Made by a program: the position numbers and the translations under genes
Notes under the pieces: model-generated
Seen by the model: the letters and a program-made list of their open reading frames with translations, nothing else
Told to the model about the DNA's origin: nothing
The model's database searches: none
NCBI RefSeq assembly: GCF_024713945.1
Contig: NC_134677.1
Location: forward strand, 3,661,001-3,725,000
Source: Dermatophagoides farinae
Lineage: Eukaryota > Arthropoda > Arachnida > Sarcoptiformes > Pyroglyphidae
Direction: 5' to 3'
Length of the DNA stretch: 64,000 nt
Part shown: positions 1 through 10,524 of the stretch, one piece after another
Position numbering within the stretch: the first letter of the stretch is position 1
Layout: every line of letters starts with the position of its first letter

Positions 1-1388
1 GCCAATATCATCGGAAATATTGGCAAAATGGATACTTGATATGGTCACCGGCGATATTGATTCGATCGGATAAATCTGATTATTATTATGACTATTATGG
101 TAATTGTTATTGCTGCCTGAATTACAGTGCATGAGATAGTTCTTGGCTTTAGGATGATTTGCAGCCAATGATTCGATCACGTTGTATTTAATCGATGATG
201 ATGATGATGATGATGATGTTGCAGGTAGGCAAATGGTTGTCGACGAAGTCGGTATCATTATCGTTGATTTTGTTGGCAACGTCGATGTGATCACTACAAT
301 AAATAAAGAATAACATGTATAAAACTATTTAGAGAAAAGAGTAAAAGCAAACCTTTTTCCACTTTAAATCCATCGATTTTGATCATCTCACTCGTTGTTG
401 AATTGTTTACATTATTGTTTATTTGTGTAGATTCAAGAGTTTGAATTTTATTATTACTTGGACTGCTGTTGTTGTTGATTTTGGATGAATCTGTCGAATT
501 GGATGATATCTCATTAATGATGGTTTGTTGCTGCCGTCGATTAATGATCGACATTAGCTGTTGATTATGTTCAGGATTTTTTGCTAAGGCAGCCAATGGT
601 GTTGCAACGGCACCTTTTAAATAGCTCATCGAATTTAATGGCATCAACATCACTTGACTCGATTGATTGCTTTGACAATCGGCATGAATTTCATCGATCG
701 ATTTGTTAGTTTCTTCATTGGTCGCTACTGAATCTGCAGATGTTCCTATGAGAATACGATTTTTAAATAAAGAATAACTCAAGCCGTTATTTAGCCACTT
801 ACCTTTATTCGATTTTCTTTTCCACCGCCAAGGTCTGAACAAACGGGTTAGAATTAAAAGTTTTCGTTTGGCTGATGATAATTTAGCATTAGTTGTCGTT
901 GTGGTTGCCGTTGTGATCGAAACATGACGAACATCGGAATGATGATCATCAGAAACACTAGCCAAGATGGAATTATTTTGATTAGTACCGGTCATATCGA
1001 TCGATTCTTTTTCAGGTTCGAGTTGCTTATTATTAACATCTTTGTCATTGTTATCACAAGTGGATATTTTCTTAATGATGATCATTTCACTATCAGTCAC
1101 TGTTGATAGCTGCGATGAAGGAGGCGTTGATGAATTCGTTGTCGGTTGATTATTATCACCATTCAGTTTATTAATAATAATATCCTGATTAACATTGGAA
1201 TGATTATGAATGCCGGATAATGATGTATCAATGACAACGGATTCTGATGCTATTGGTAACGAGATCGCTTTTGTTTTGTTGTTGTTAATGTTATTGTTAC
1301 AACTAATGCCTGTTATATTCGGAATTGTTTCATCTGATCCAATAATCGATGTATTCTGTTGTTTCTTTTTACGTCTATGAAAACTCAT
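1..1388 (-). CDS. Low-complexity protein with PHACTR-like basic motif, partial (runs off left edge)
   Basis: Three exons are visible on the minus strand: 1388-803, 745-353 and 293-1. The introns have donors GTAAGT and GTTTGC. The frame stays open across both junctions and exon 3 is open for 98 codons to the window edge, so the C-terminus is missing. The product is rich in Asn, Ser, Thr and Ile, with a run of eight Ser encoded by TCA repeats near the edge. The only recognisable piece is a basic patch near residues 176-195, LFRPWRWKRKSNK, which resembles the FKPWKWRKKK patch of phosphatase and actin regulator (PHACTR) proteins. The RPEL repeat that normally follows is not visible. The start ATG lies directly after an acceptor-like ATTAG, so an upstream exon is likely. 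PHACTR identity is inference from one short motif; the missing C-terminus, where the PP1- and actin-binding parts would lie, would decide it. Confidence 0.55.
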
Positions 1389-3521
1389 CCTAATATGAAA
1401 AATTTCAGATGCTTGTATGAAATTCTTAGGATGAGCTTTTTGTTCTTTGCCAGCGATATATTCGTTGGTTGATTAAATTCGTTAATCTTTATTTTTATCC
1501 AATCAACATGATCAACGGGTTGTTAGTTGGAATTTCCAATCGATTCGAAAAAAATTCTCGGATGATTATAAGGCAAAAAAACGTAGACTTTTTTCTGCTT
1601 GATGTTTACAAATAATCAAGTTGAATGGAAAAAATTCTCGGTACTTGGTAAAAGAAAAATTTTCAATATAATTTGTGAATGAATGAATGATTATTCGAAT
1701 GGTGGAAGGCACATTTGTTGTTGGAAATATAAACCAGGACATATGTTCTTTTCTATTTATCGAGTTGATGTTTCATCGTCATATTAGCCTCTGAAATAAA
1801 TGCTGCCAAATAGGAGTGAAAAAATTGAACTAACTTTTGATAAATGTAATAATATAAATGAAAAAAAATGAAATTCATTTGTTCATTATAATTAAGATTT
1901 GAAATATATGGGCTTACAATCAGAAGGATGTTGTCATTCAAAATTATTATTATATATCAAATGATTTGAGCTTGATTTTAATATCGTTTGCATCTCGTCG
2001 TAATACAATAAAAAAAAATAGTATTGATTTGATGTGGATGATATTTTAGCTGTTATTTGGTTTGATGATAACAATTATGATCACAAACGGTTTATTCTCT
2101 ATATGATAAAAATAATTCTCAAATGTCAAAATTGAAATTTTCAGTATAGATTAAATAAATTAGATTGACAACGGAAATGAATCAATGTCAAGCTGAAAAG
2201 TATTATTAAAATACCTGATAATATTCAGTACATTTCTTTTTTTGTGATGTGTGTGAAAAAAAAATGAAAAGTTGAGATTTCAGTTTGCATTGTCAATGAA
2301 TGAAGATTAAATTTAATAATATGGATGGATATATTGATTATCGATCATCAAAGTTTATTTATGCAATTAATACAACCGGTAATCAACGAACGATATTCGA
2401 TAATTGTAAACAAATTCAAAAAAAAAATCAAGAATTAACCAAGACAACAATTGATTTAAAAATTAGTCAATCATTGAAATGGTTGTTGTTGATGTTGTTG
2501 TCGTCGCCATGAATTGCATCGGTAAAGAATTGAATCGGTTAAAAAAAATGTAAATCAAGCGAAAACGAAAAAAAAAAATTCCACCAGGCAATCAAAGACG
2601 TCAATATTAGTAGTGTTCCTCATTTGAACAAAATAACCACCCGAATATCCTCATCTCTTGCACACACACACACATTCACATATAGATAAAGCATCAACTC
2701 GAAGCAAAAAAAGACCAGGCGAAAAAAAATATTCATCCATTCATTCAACCAAATATACAAAATCCATCCATATATACTAAAAAAACTTAAACCATCCAAG
2801 CTAGAAAAGAGTGAGGTTGAGACAACTCGAATATAATAACAGCTCTATGTGTATGTGTATGTAATATTGTTAGTATGTATTCAAGCTATAGTCACCACTA
2901 TTTCTTTCGATTCAATGTGTGTGTGTGTGAGAGAGAGAGAGAAAGAGAGTTGTAGAAAAACTGATTGATAGATCCAAATGGACATACACACAGCAATATA
3001 AACCTAAAGAAAAGAGAGAGACAATATATTGGGCAACTCAAGCCATTGTTGAATGGTCCATTGAATGATTTTCATTCATTGTTTATTGAATACGCGCGTA
3101 TGTATATTTTTTTTATGCAAGAATTCGGATTTTTTTTTGTTTCCTAAATTCTAAATGACTAAAAATATTCGCTATCTCATGGAACATGATCACCATGGAT
3201 ATCATGATCATCTGCATTTTTATATAATAATTAACAGTATGGTATTTGTGATTGTCTCACAAAAAAAATCCAGGTAAAATTCAAAAAATTCCAATTGGAA
3301 TAATTTAGTAAATGATTTCTATGTTCATGATATCGTAATAATGCTAAATTTGCATAGGAAAAAATAACTGACAAAACTTTCCAATGAATATTGGCTGCAC
3401 TGGTTTTGATTTTTCATGGAAAGTTTCTCACCTTAGCGTTGATTTGTGCACTGGTTCGATGATTTCTTCTGTTCATGAAACTTGTAATTATTGATTATTG
3501 AAAGTTTATTTAACAAGAAAA
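1389..3521. other. Intergenic DNA between two divergent genes
   Basis: About 2.1 kb of AT-rich DNA separates the start of the minus-strand gene at 1388 from the plus-strand PHKB start at 3522. It contains a CA run near 2661 and a TG/GA compound microsatellite at about 2915-2950. All open frames here are short and low-complexity. Both promoters and 5' untranslated exons must lie here, but I cannot place them. Confidence 0.6.
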
Positions 3522-6500
3522 ATGTTGGTGGATGAATCCATACAGGCCGGAAATATCTATTCAGATAACCAAAATCAAGGACAAAAACTTTCCAGTCGAA
3601 ATTTACGTATATTTGCTAGTTATGCCGAATGTCTTCGTGGTTTAGATCAATTCTATGGCCAGGCAAAACGGCAAATTCTACAATATCAATCACCAACCAC
3701 CGGTCTATTCCCTTCAATGTCTAATGATGAGATCGAAGCATCGATACGTGATTCTATTTATTGTTCAATGGCTATTTGGTCATTATATCAAGCATATATT
3801 CGACGTGTAGACGATAGCCATGGAAAAGCATATGAGCTTGGACAAAGTGTGGTCAAATGTATGCGTGGAATTTTATTCTCGTGGATGCGACATTCGAGAG
3901 AAAAATTAGAAGTTTTCAAAACGAACCAAAGTCCTCGAGCTGCCTTACCATCCAAGGTCAATCTAACGACTAGTTTACCACTGGAGAATGATGACAAAAA
4001 TGGTCGTCATCTTCAATTGGATATCGTTTCCTTATATCTATTATTCATGGTACAGATGATCAATTCAGGTTTGCAGATCATTTATACGATGGATGAGGTA
4101 CATTTCATACAGAATCTAGTTTATTATATTGAACGAAGTTATCGAACACCCGATTATGGAATGTGGGAACATGGCTCATTGTTTAGTCCGGAAACACCCG
4201 AAGTACATGCATCATCGATTGGAATGGCTAAATCGGCATTGGAATCGATTAATGGAGTAAATCTATTTGGCGAGAAAGGAGCTGCATGGAGTGTCATTCA
4301 TGTTGACATTGATGCACATTCACGAAATCGACGTACATTTGAAACTTTGTTGCCACGTGAATCGATATCAAAGAATACCGATGCTAGTAAGATTATTCAA
4401 TAATAATCAAAATGACTTCATTGATGATAATTGATTTAATCCTATGCATACAGGTCTATTACCAACGATTAGCTGGCCTTGTTTTGCCACTCATGATCCA
4501 GTCCTATACAATTCCACTAAACAACGGATCGTTGACTTATTGAAAACCCCGTATGGATTTAAACGATTCCTTAAAGATGGCCATGGAACCTCGGCCATGA
4601 TGAATAATGATAATCGTAATTATTCCTATCATGAAATCAAACGTTTTGAGAATATTGAATGTACATGGCCAATATTCTTTTTGTTCATGATCATTGATGC
4701 CATATTCAAAAATAATGAATTACAATTAACTGAATATAAAGAATTATTGTTTGAAAAATTATTACGCCGAGAACCACATCATGGCGATCCGATTGTGCCA
4801 CAATATTACTATATACCACCGGAATATATTGAATCTGAGCGTATCAGTCCGAATTCGTTGCCACGATTTTCTAGCACCGAAGGAGAAGCTTATCAATCAT
4901 TATATCTGATGGGGCAGTCGGTATTACTTGTTGCACAACTTTTAATGGGTGGATTTTTGGACATAAAAGAACTGGATCCTATTCGTCGTTATTCACCCAG
5001 TTATGAACGCAATCCTAAAAATGGTCCGAATTCTGTGTTTCAAGGTAAACTATATGGTACGGCTGCCGAATTAGTCGTACAGGTTGTATTGATTTCCGAA
5101 TCAACACGATTGAAAGCAATGATGGCTACATATGGAATAATGACTCAGACACCAGTAGAAGTTGAACCTGTAAAAATATGGTCTTCATCACAATTGGTTA
5201 AAATATATGAATACCTTGGAATAAATGAAAAGCTTGGCCTTAAAGGTGAGAAAAATAAAATAAAGCAGTTAATTTATTGTAGATTTTTAAATTTCATATA
5301 TAGAATAAATATTCTATTGTTATAAGTAATAATACAGTAATTAATTATTTAATTAATTAAAAAAAGGTAGGCCACCGAGACCCATTGGTAGCCTAGGAAC
5401 TTCGAAACTTTATCGAATTCTTGGCCGAACTGTTCTTTGCTATCCACTGATTTTTGATAATTCAGATTTTTATCTATCAAATGATATGGCACTTTTGATC
5501 GATGATATTAAGAATGAATTGAATTTTATAGGAAAATATTGGCGAATGAGTGGACGACCAACCGTTTGTATATTGTTGCGAGAGGAAAATTTACGAGATG
5601 TTAATTTTAAAGAGATGCTCGATCTACTTGTTGAATTCAAAAAAGGTTATCTTACATCGACAGGCTTGAAAATCAAAACAGGCCGCCTACAAAATCTGAT
5701 TAGTTTATCGAGTATTGAACATTTGGATTTCACAGCACAATTTTCACAAGAATTGGAAAAATTACCCGAACTTCAATCTTTTAGACAGCCTGAGCATAAA
5801 AATGAATCTGGATTCGAATTATTTGATAATAATTCCAAAAATATACATTATGCTGAATCGAATGATTTTAATAGTCGAACATATGAATCAAAGTCAACAT
5901 GGGAAGTGATAAAAGCACTTGAATCATGTCAAACATTGTTCGGTCAAAGTCAATTGTTATGGATTCTTTTAAAACGTGAAGGTTCGCACTATACATTGCC
6001 AGAATTTGGTTCGACCATTATCGAGAATATTGAAAATGTAAGTCAACGTGCCGTACAATTACGATTATGGTCGGTAGTAAGATTTTGTAGTTCAATACTA
6101 AAGAAATTTGTCGATTCAATATCGCCAAATATGACATCCATATTGGTTAATCAAAAACAAATTACCATTGGAACTGGATTTCATGAAGTGCTCATTGATT
6201 ATCCACGAACACCCACTGAAACACATAATCTAATTTATTCAAACAGTGAAAATGTATGCGATTCAGTGCTACAACAGGAAATCATTATTTATGTTGGTCA
6301 TCTTATCTCAACATCACCGAATCTATTTGATGGTATATTTAAAATACGAATTGGTTCCGGTTTGATGCAGGCTATGCGATTTTATCTGTTATTCAAAAAG
6401 GAATATATTAAAGCAGGAAAAACCGAACTAGAATCACTATCGCCAACCGAATTACGGCGAGTACTGTTTCGTGTCTTGACTGATCAAGATCTTAAACCCA

Positions 6501-7096
6501 TACAACAACGACAAATCAATGGTTCATTGGGACGATTTCCAAATAATTTTAGTGATAAAGTTTGGGAAATTCTTAAACGAACAAGATATGGTGTTTCAGT
6601 TGGTAATTACAAACTTTCCAGTTTGTTGTGCGCACAAACTTCACCACAAGATCTCAATTTTATAATTGAGGTGGAAAATTTCATCTTACATATACCGGCA
6701 CCAGAATATCGACAAATATTGGTCGAGGTAAATTATTTGTTCTATTCGAAAAAAATGTTTACTAAGCATATAATTTCATTCATAGTTACTAATGGTAATG
6801 TACATAATACTCGAAAGAAATCCCGAACTTTATTTCAACTTTGGCGATTCAGTTGATTTGGACAATGTAAGTAAATTAAATTAATTGAAAATTAAAAAAT
6901 TTAAATTATCAAAATAATTATCACATTTCAGTTGGTCGAACTAGCACTACGTCAATACAAAAAAGACGAAGATCCAAGAAAAACCATACTAGAATTCTAT
7001 CAGGAGGATAAAAATTCTATATCTGCATTTTTTGCACGTGCCATTTTGGATACATTGTTGCAGAATCCACAACAAGAAGAATGTAAAATCACATGA
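3522..7096 (+). CDS. PHKB: Phosphorylase b kinase regulatory subunit beta
   Basis: This is a regulatory and scaffold subunit of phosphorylase kinase, the (alpha-beta-gamma-delta)4 enzyme that activates glycogen phosphorylase in response to Ca2+ and phosphorylation. Five exons are proposed: 3522-4386, 4454-5245, 5367-6727, 6786-6866 and 6932-7096, all GT-AG. They sum to 3264 nt, giving 1087 aa, close to the roughly 1090 aa of animal beta subunits. The N-terminal glucoamylase-like part shows QSPTTGLFP (residues 56-64), a conserved SLYLLF stretch and the HVDIDAHSRNRRTFETLLPRES region. Exon 3 carries the family segments RPIGSLGTSKLYRILGRT and HGRPT-like SGRPTVCILLREENLRD. The ATG at 3522 is the first in frame; upstream in-frame TGA lies at 3492. 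The protein ends CKIT, a possible CaaX-like tail; the alpha and beta families are known to be prenylated. A poly(A) signal AATAAA lies at 7143. Beta rather than alpha is favoured by the exon 1 and C-terminal sequence. Confidence 0.95.
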
Positions 7097-7855
7097 AATA
7101 TTACATAAATTTTCTTTCAATAGGAAAAATGATTAAAAAAATAATAAAGAAACCTAACTCGGAAACCAAAGAAATGCTTACTGTGTATAAACTGTGTAAA
7201 CCACACACACAACCATACATCGATCCATTCATCCATCATCAGTTATGATTAATTTGAGTAATTTTTTTCCTCAAACGATTAACAAAGACAGAAAAAACCT
7301 TGGATTATAGATAGATAGATAGTCATGACGAATATCTTCCATCATAGCCAATTGTCGATTAATAACGTATGAATTGTGTCACTGTTTTTTTTTTACTGCT
7401 ACATTACATTATCCATTCATTGTGGGATACTATATATACAAAAAACTGGTAATGTTTGTATCCAATCGAAGTATGAATTCTATCTATACAACTTTACAGA
7501 CATATAAACAAAACATATATATAGACATAGCATCAACACAGTTATCACTCACTACTCATATGTGTACTTTATTGCCAATTCTATATGATGATTCTCGCAT
7601 CATAAGTAAATTAAATTTTTTCGGGTTGTTGAGTTTGTATTGTTTATACTTGGAAATTCTGTTCATCAACATATCATTCCTGGTGTTGATTTCTCTTCTT
7701 GTTTGTGTCTGATGCCTTTTGGATGATCCAACGAACGGTAGTTTCATTAGTTATTTGAATAATTTTACCATTTTTTTTCATCATCATTTCATTCGCATTT
7801 GCGTTCAACACTGGATCCTCATTCATACATTCTCATCATTGATCTTGATCATCAT

Positions 7856-7890
<35 letters not shown>

Positions 7891-8339
7891 TTGCCACTAT
7901 CCACTCGTAAACAAAACGATATCAACGAAAATACAACCTGAAACAAAATTTATAATCAAACATCGAAAGAGAAAAGTGTAAACACATACCAGTATAGAAG
8001 AGCAATTAAATATTTTGCCCAATTTTTTTTGGTATTCATTGTGATCATTCATTAATTCTGGAACTTGGAGAAAAAATCATACCTTATCATTTGTTTGGGC
8101 GTATCCTTTATGAATAATAATTAGTGTTTGGTTTCGGATTTTCGATTCCATTTCGCCACTTATCAATAATTTGGATCGTGTGTTCATTTTTTTTTGCGTC
8201 TGCAATCTGTTAATAATTTTTACTTAAATTTTTCTTTCTGTTCTGTAATAATAACAACCCAACTGTGTCTTCAACATTTGTATAGACATATATAATCATT
8301 ATTACAAATTATAATTTATAAAAGTCAAGAGAGCAAAAA
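7097..8339. other. Intergenic DNA with PHKB 3' UTR and calcineurin B 5' region
   Basis: The PHKB poly(A) signal AATAAA is at 7143-7148. The rest is AT-rich, with a short GATA run near 7310 and a compound CAC/CAT repeat at about 7857-7890 that produces spurious His-rich frames. The last 100-200 bp must hold the 5' UTR and promoter of calcineurin B. No gene is seen. Confidence 0.6.
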
Positions 8340-9193
8340 ATGGTAAGCCAATGGTATGTTGAGTTATCTCATTTTCATTTCAATGGTCTTGCAACTTTTC
8401 CAAAAAAAAGGGTAACGAAGCCTCATTGCCGATGGAGATGTGTTCCAATTGTGAGTATAAACAAAATAAAAACGAAAGAAATATTAATCAATTCTCAATA
8501 TTTTATAGTTGATGCCGAAGAAATTAAACGTCTTGGCAAACGATTTCGTAAATTGGATCTAGACAATTCTGGTTCATTGTCGATTGATGAATTTATGTCA
8601 TTACCTGAGCTTCAACAGAATCCTTTGGTGCAAAGAGTGATCGATATATTCGACACTGATCGCAATGGTGAAGTCGATTTCAAAGGTTTGATACAAAATA
8701 AAACCTTTTTTCCAATAATGATTTTAATTATCATATATTTTTAAATAGAGTTTATTCAAGGTGTTTCACAATTCAGTGTCAAAGGCGATAAAGAATCAAA
8801 ACTTAGGTGTAAGTATATTCTACATACATAAATAATACGTTGAATTTGATCATTTTTTATTTCATTTTAAATGTTATATAGTCGCATTTAGAATCTATGA
8901 TATGGATAATGATGGCTTTATTTCAAATGGAGAATTGTTTCAAGTGTTGAAAATGATGGTCGGTAACAATCTGAAGGATACACAGCTACAACAGATTGTC
9001 GATAAAACCATTTTGTTCGCCGATAAAGATGAGGATGGAAAAATTTCATTTGAAGAATTCTGTAGTGTATGTATTTTATTATTTTCACATTCCATACATT
9101 GTTTAAACGAGGATTTTTTTCCGAATTTTAATCTTGTATTTATAGGTGGTAGGAAATACCGACATTCACAAAAAGATGGTTGTCGATGTATGA
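8340..9193 (+). CDS. CanB: Calcineurin subunit B (Ca2+-binding regulatory subunit of PP2B)
   Basis: This is the EF-hand regulatory subunit of the Ca2+/calmodulin-dependent phosphatase calcineurin, which binds and activates the catalytic A subunit. Six exons are proposed: 8340-8342, 8411-8450, 8509-8685, 8749-8808, 8882-9066 and 9146-9193. They total 513 nt, or 170 aa, exactly the family length. The protein begins MGNEAS, the N-myristoylation signal. Four EF-hand loops start at about residues 31 ([12 protein letters not shown]), 62 ([12 protein letters not shown]), 99 ([12 protein letters not shown]) and 140 ([12 protein letters not shown]). It ends KKMVVDV as in other animals. The coding part of exon 1 is only the ATG, because GTAAGC follows it immediately. 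Reading through that intron gives a false N-terminus. The second loop has Arg where Gly is usual, outside the Ca2+-ligand positions. AATAAA lies at 9233-9238. Confidence 0.97.
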
Positions 9194-10008
9194 ATCGAAT
9201 GCAATTGAAACAAATTTGACCATTTATAAACAAATAAACATCTGCACACACACACACCATAACACCATACTTTTTTTCGTTATTTCTTGTCAATTTTGTT
9301 TTTGTTTGTTCTTTTTTTTCATTTCAGATTTTCCTTCTATCTATTTGTCATCCATTGTTAGGTTAGTTCATCGGATATTTAGACAGACACATACACAAAC
9401 ACCCTCCTCAAGTAACAAAATAGCACTATTTCCTTTTTAGAAAGTGAATTGGTTCATATAATTAACGAAAAGCAGCAGCAAAAAAAGAAATCTGTCCATA
9501 TAAATCCAAATATGACTGGAATGAAACAGGATTTCTTTCCGGTATGCATGAATGGAAAAAACGAATGATTTCACCATTTAAAATTTTACATATAGACAGG
9601 ATTTTCTGTTTTTATGGTTTCAGTATTATTCTGATTATTATTATCATTGCTTTGCCCACACCTACACACCAAGAAAATATGGTTTTATGTTTCTGTTTTT
9701 TTTTGCAAATTTAAATTTGTAATTAATAATAATTATTAAATTAATAATTAAATAAATTTTAAAGAAATCAATTTGATTTTTTCGGCACTAAATACAAGAA
9801 TTCAATAATACAGTACAGTGATAACTTGGTTAGATTGAACGACTTACGATTAAACTTTACAGCCGAGTTACCACTGTATTCTCGGACGTATTCTATGAAT
9901 AGATTCATCGAATTCATTTGATCAAGAATCTGATTTTATTGTTGATTTCGGATTGAAACACCACGTGAGTGTTGTTACCATAAAGAAAAGTTACCATATA
10001 TAATTTAC
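9194..10008. other. Intergenic DNA between calcineurin B and C1D
   Basis: This holds the calcineurin B 3' UTR (AATAAA at 9233) and a CA run near 9246. A stretch of AT-only sequence follows at about 9720-9765, then a short palindromic TA-flanked element at 9816-9876 that is listed separately. The C1D promoter must lie between that element and 10009. No other gene is seen. Confidence 0.6.
9816..9876. mobile_element. Short palindromic MITE-like element with TA target duplication
   Basis: A 61-bp unit is bounded by TA on both sides. Its left end reads CAGTGATAACTTGGTTA. The reverse complement of the right end reads CAGTGGTAACTCGGCTG, matching at 13 of 17 positions. A terminal CAGT with TA target duplication is typical of pogo/Tigger-type Tc1-mariner elements. 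It is far too short to code, so it would be a non-autonomous MITE or relic. Family assignment is inference. Confidence 0.55.
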
Positions 10009-10458
10009 ATGATGACTGATTCAAATCTGACTGATAAATTGCAAAAGTTTTGTTCAAACATGGCCGAATTAGAGCAGATGGCTGTGAATTTTTCAAATTA
10101 TTATTTCGAACAAATGGAAGAACCCGATAATGATGATAATGTGTGGAATAAATTGGATGCCAACATTACTTTTGTTTATGCTAATGCATCCATTTATTGG
10201 CTTTATCTGTTGCTGAAAGAAACCGATCTAACAGATGAACATCCAATCAAAGAAGAAATTGGCCGTGTACGAAAATATATGAACGATTATATACAAATCA
10301 AACGTGATCGACCGACATTGAATGTAAGAATCGCAAAGAATCTAATTCTAAATGCTTTGTGGGATCCTACCAGCAACAACAATAAAACCAATAACCAAGA
10401 TAAACGAAAACACGATTGTGATAACGGCCATACAAAAGCGAAAAAATCTAAATCATAG
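10009..10458 (+). CDS. C1D: C1D nuclear receptor corepressor / exosome cofactor (Sas10/C1D family)
   Basis: This is a small nuclear protein of the Sas10/Utp3/C1D family; in other eukaryotes (yeast Rrp47/Lrp1, human C1D) it partners the Rrp6 exosome nuclease in rRNA and snoRNA 3' processing. It is a single exon of 149 aa, close to the usual 140 aa. The helical N-terminal half contains the family pattern NASIYWLYLLLKETDLTDEHP (described here across residues about 62-82), then the segment EIGRVRKYMNDYIQIKRDR and the RIAKNLILNALWD stretch. The C-terminal tail is Lys/Asn-rich with a likely nuclear localisation signal, KAKKSKS. Two ATGs stand in tandem at 10009 and 10012, and either could start. 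AATAAA signals lie at 10488 and 10501. The downstream gene on the opposite strand ends only 66 bp past the stop, so the two 3' UTRs probably overlap. Confidence 0.9.
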   Translation: MMTDSNLTDKLQKFCSNMAELEQMAVNFSNYYFEQMEEPDNDDNVWNKLDANITFVYANASIYWLYLLLKETDLTDEHPIKEEIGRVRKYMNDYIQIKRDRPTLNVRIAKNLILNALWDPTSNNNKTNNQDKRKHDCDNGHTKAKKSKS

Positions 10459-10524
10459 TTTAATAACAATTGTAATTTTTTATTGTTAATAAATAATTGA
10501 AATAAAAAACCATGAAACTTTTGA

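Noticed and set aside
7719-7981. Ile/Thr- and His-rich frames
   Set aside because: They arise from a CAC/CAT/ATT microsatellite; no splice or start support.
8340-8744. Calcineurin B read as one unspliced frame with an extended N-terminus
   Set aside because: Splicing at GTAAGC directly after the ATG restores the conserved MGNEAS start and the exact 170-aa length.
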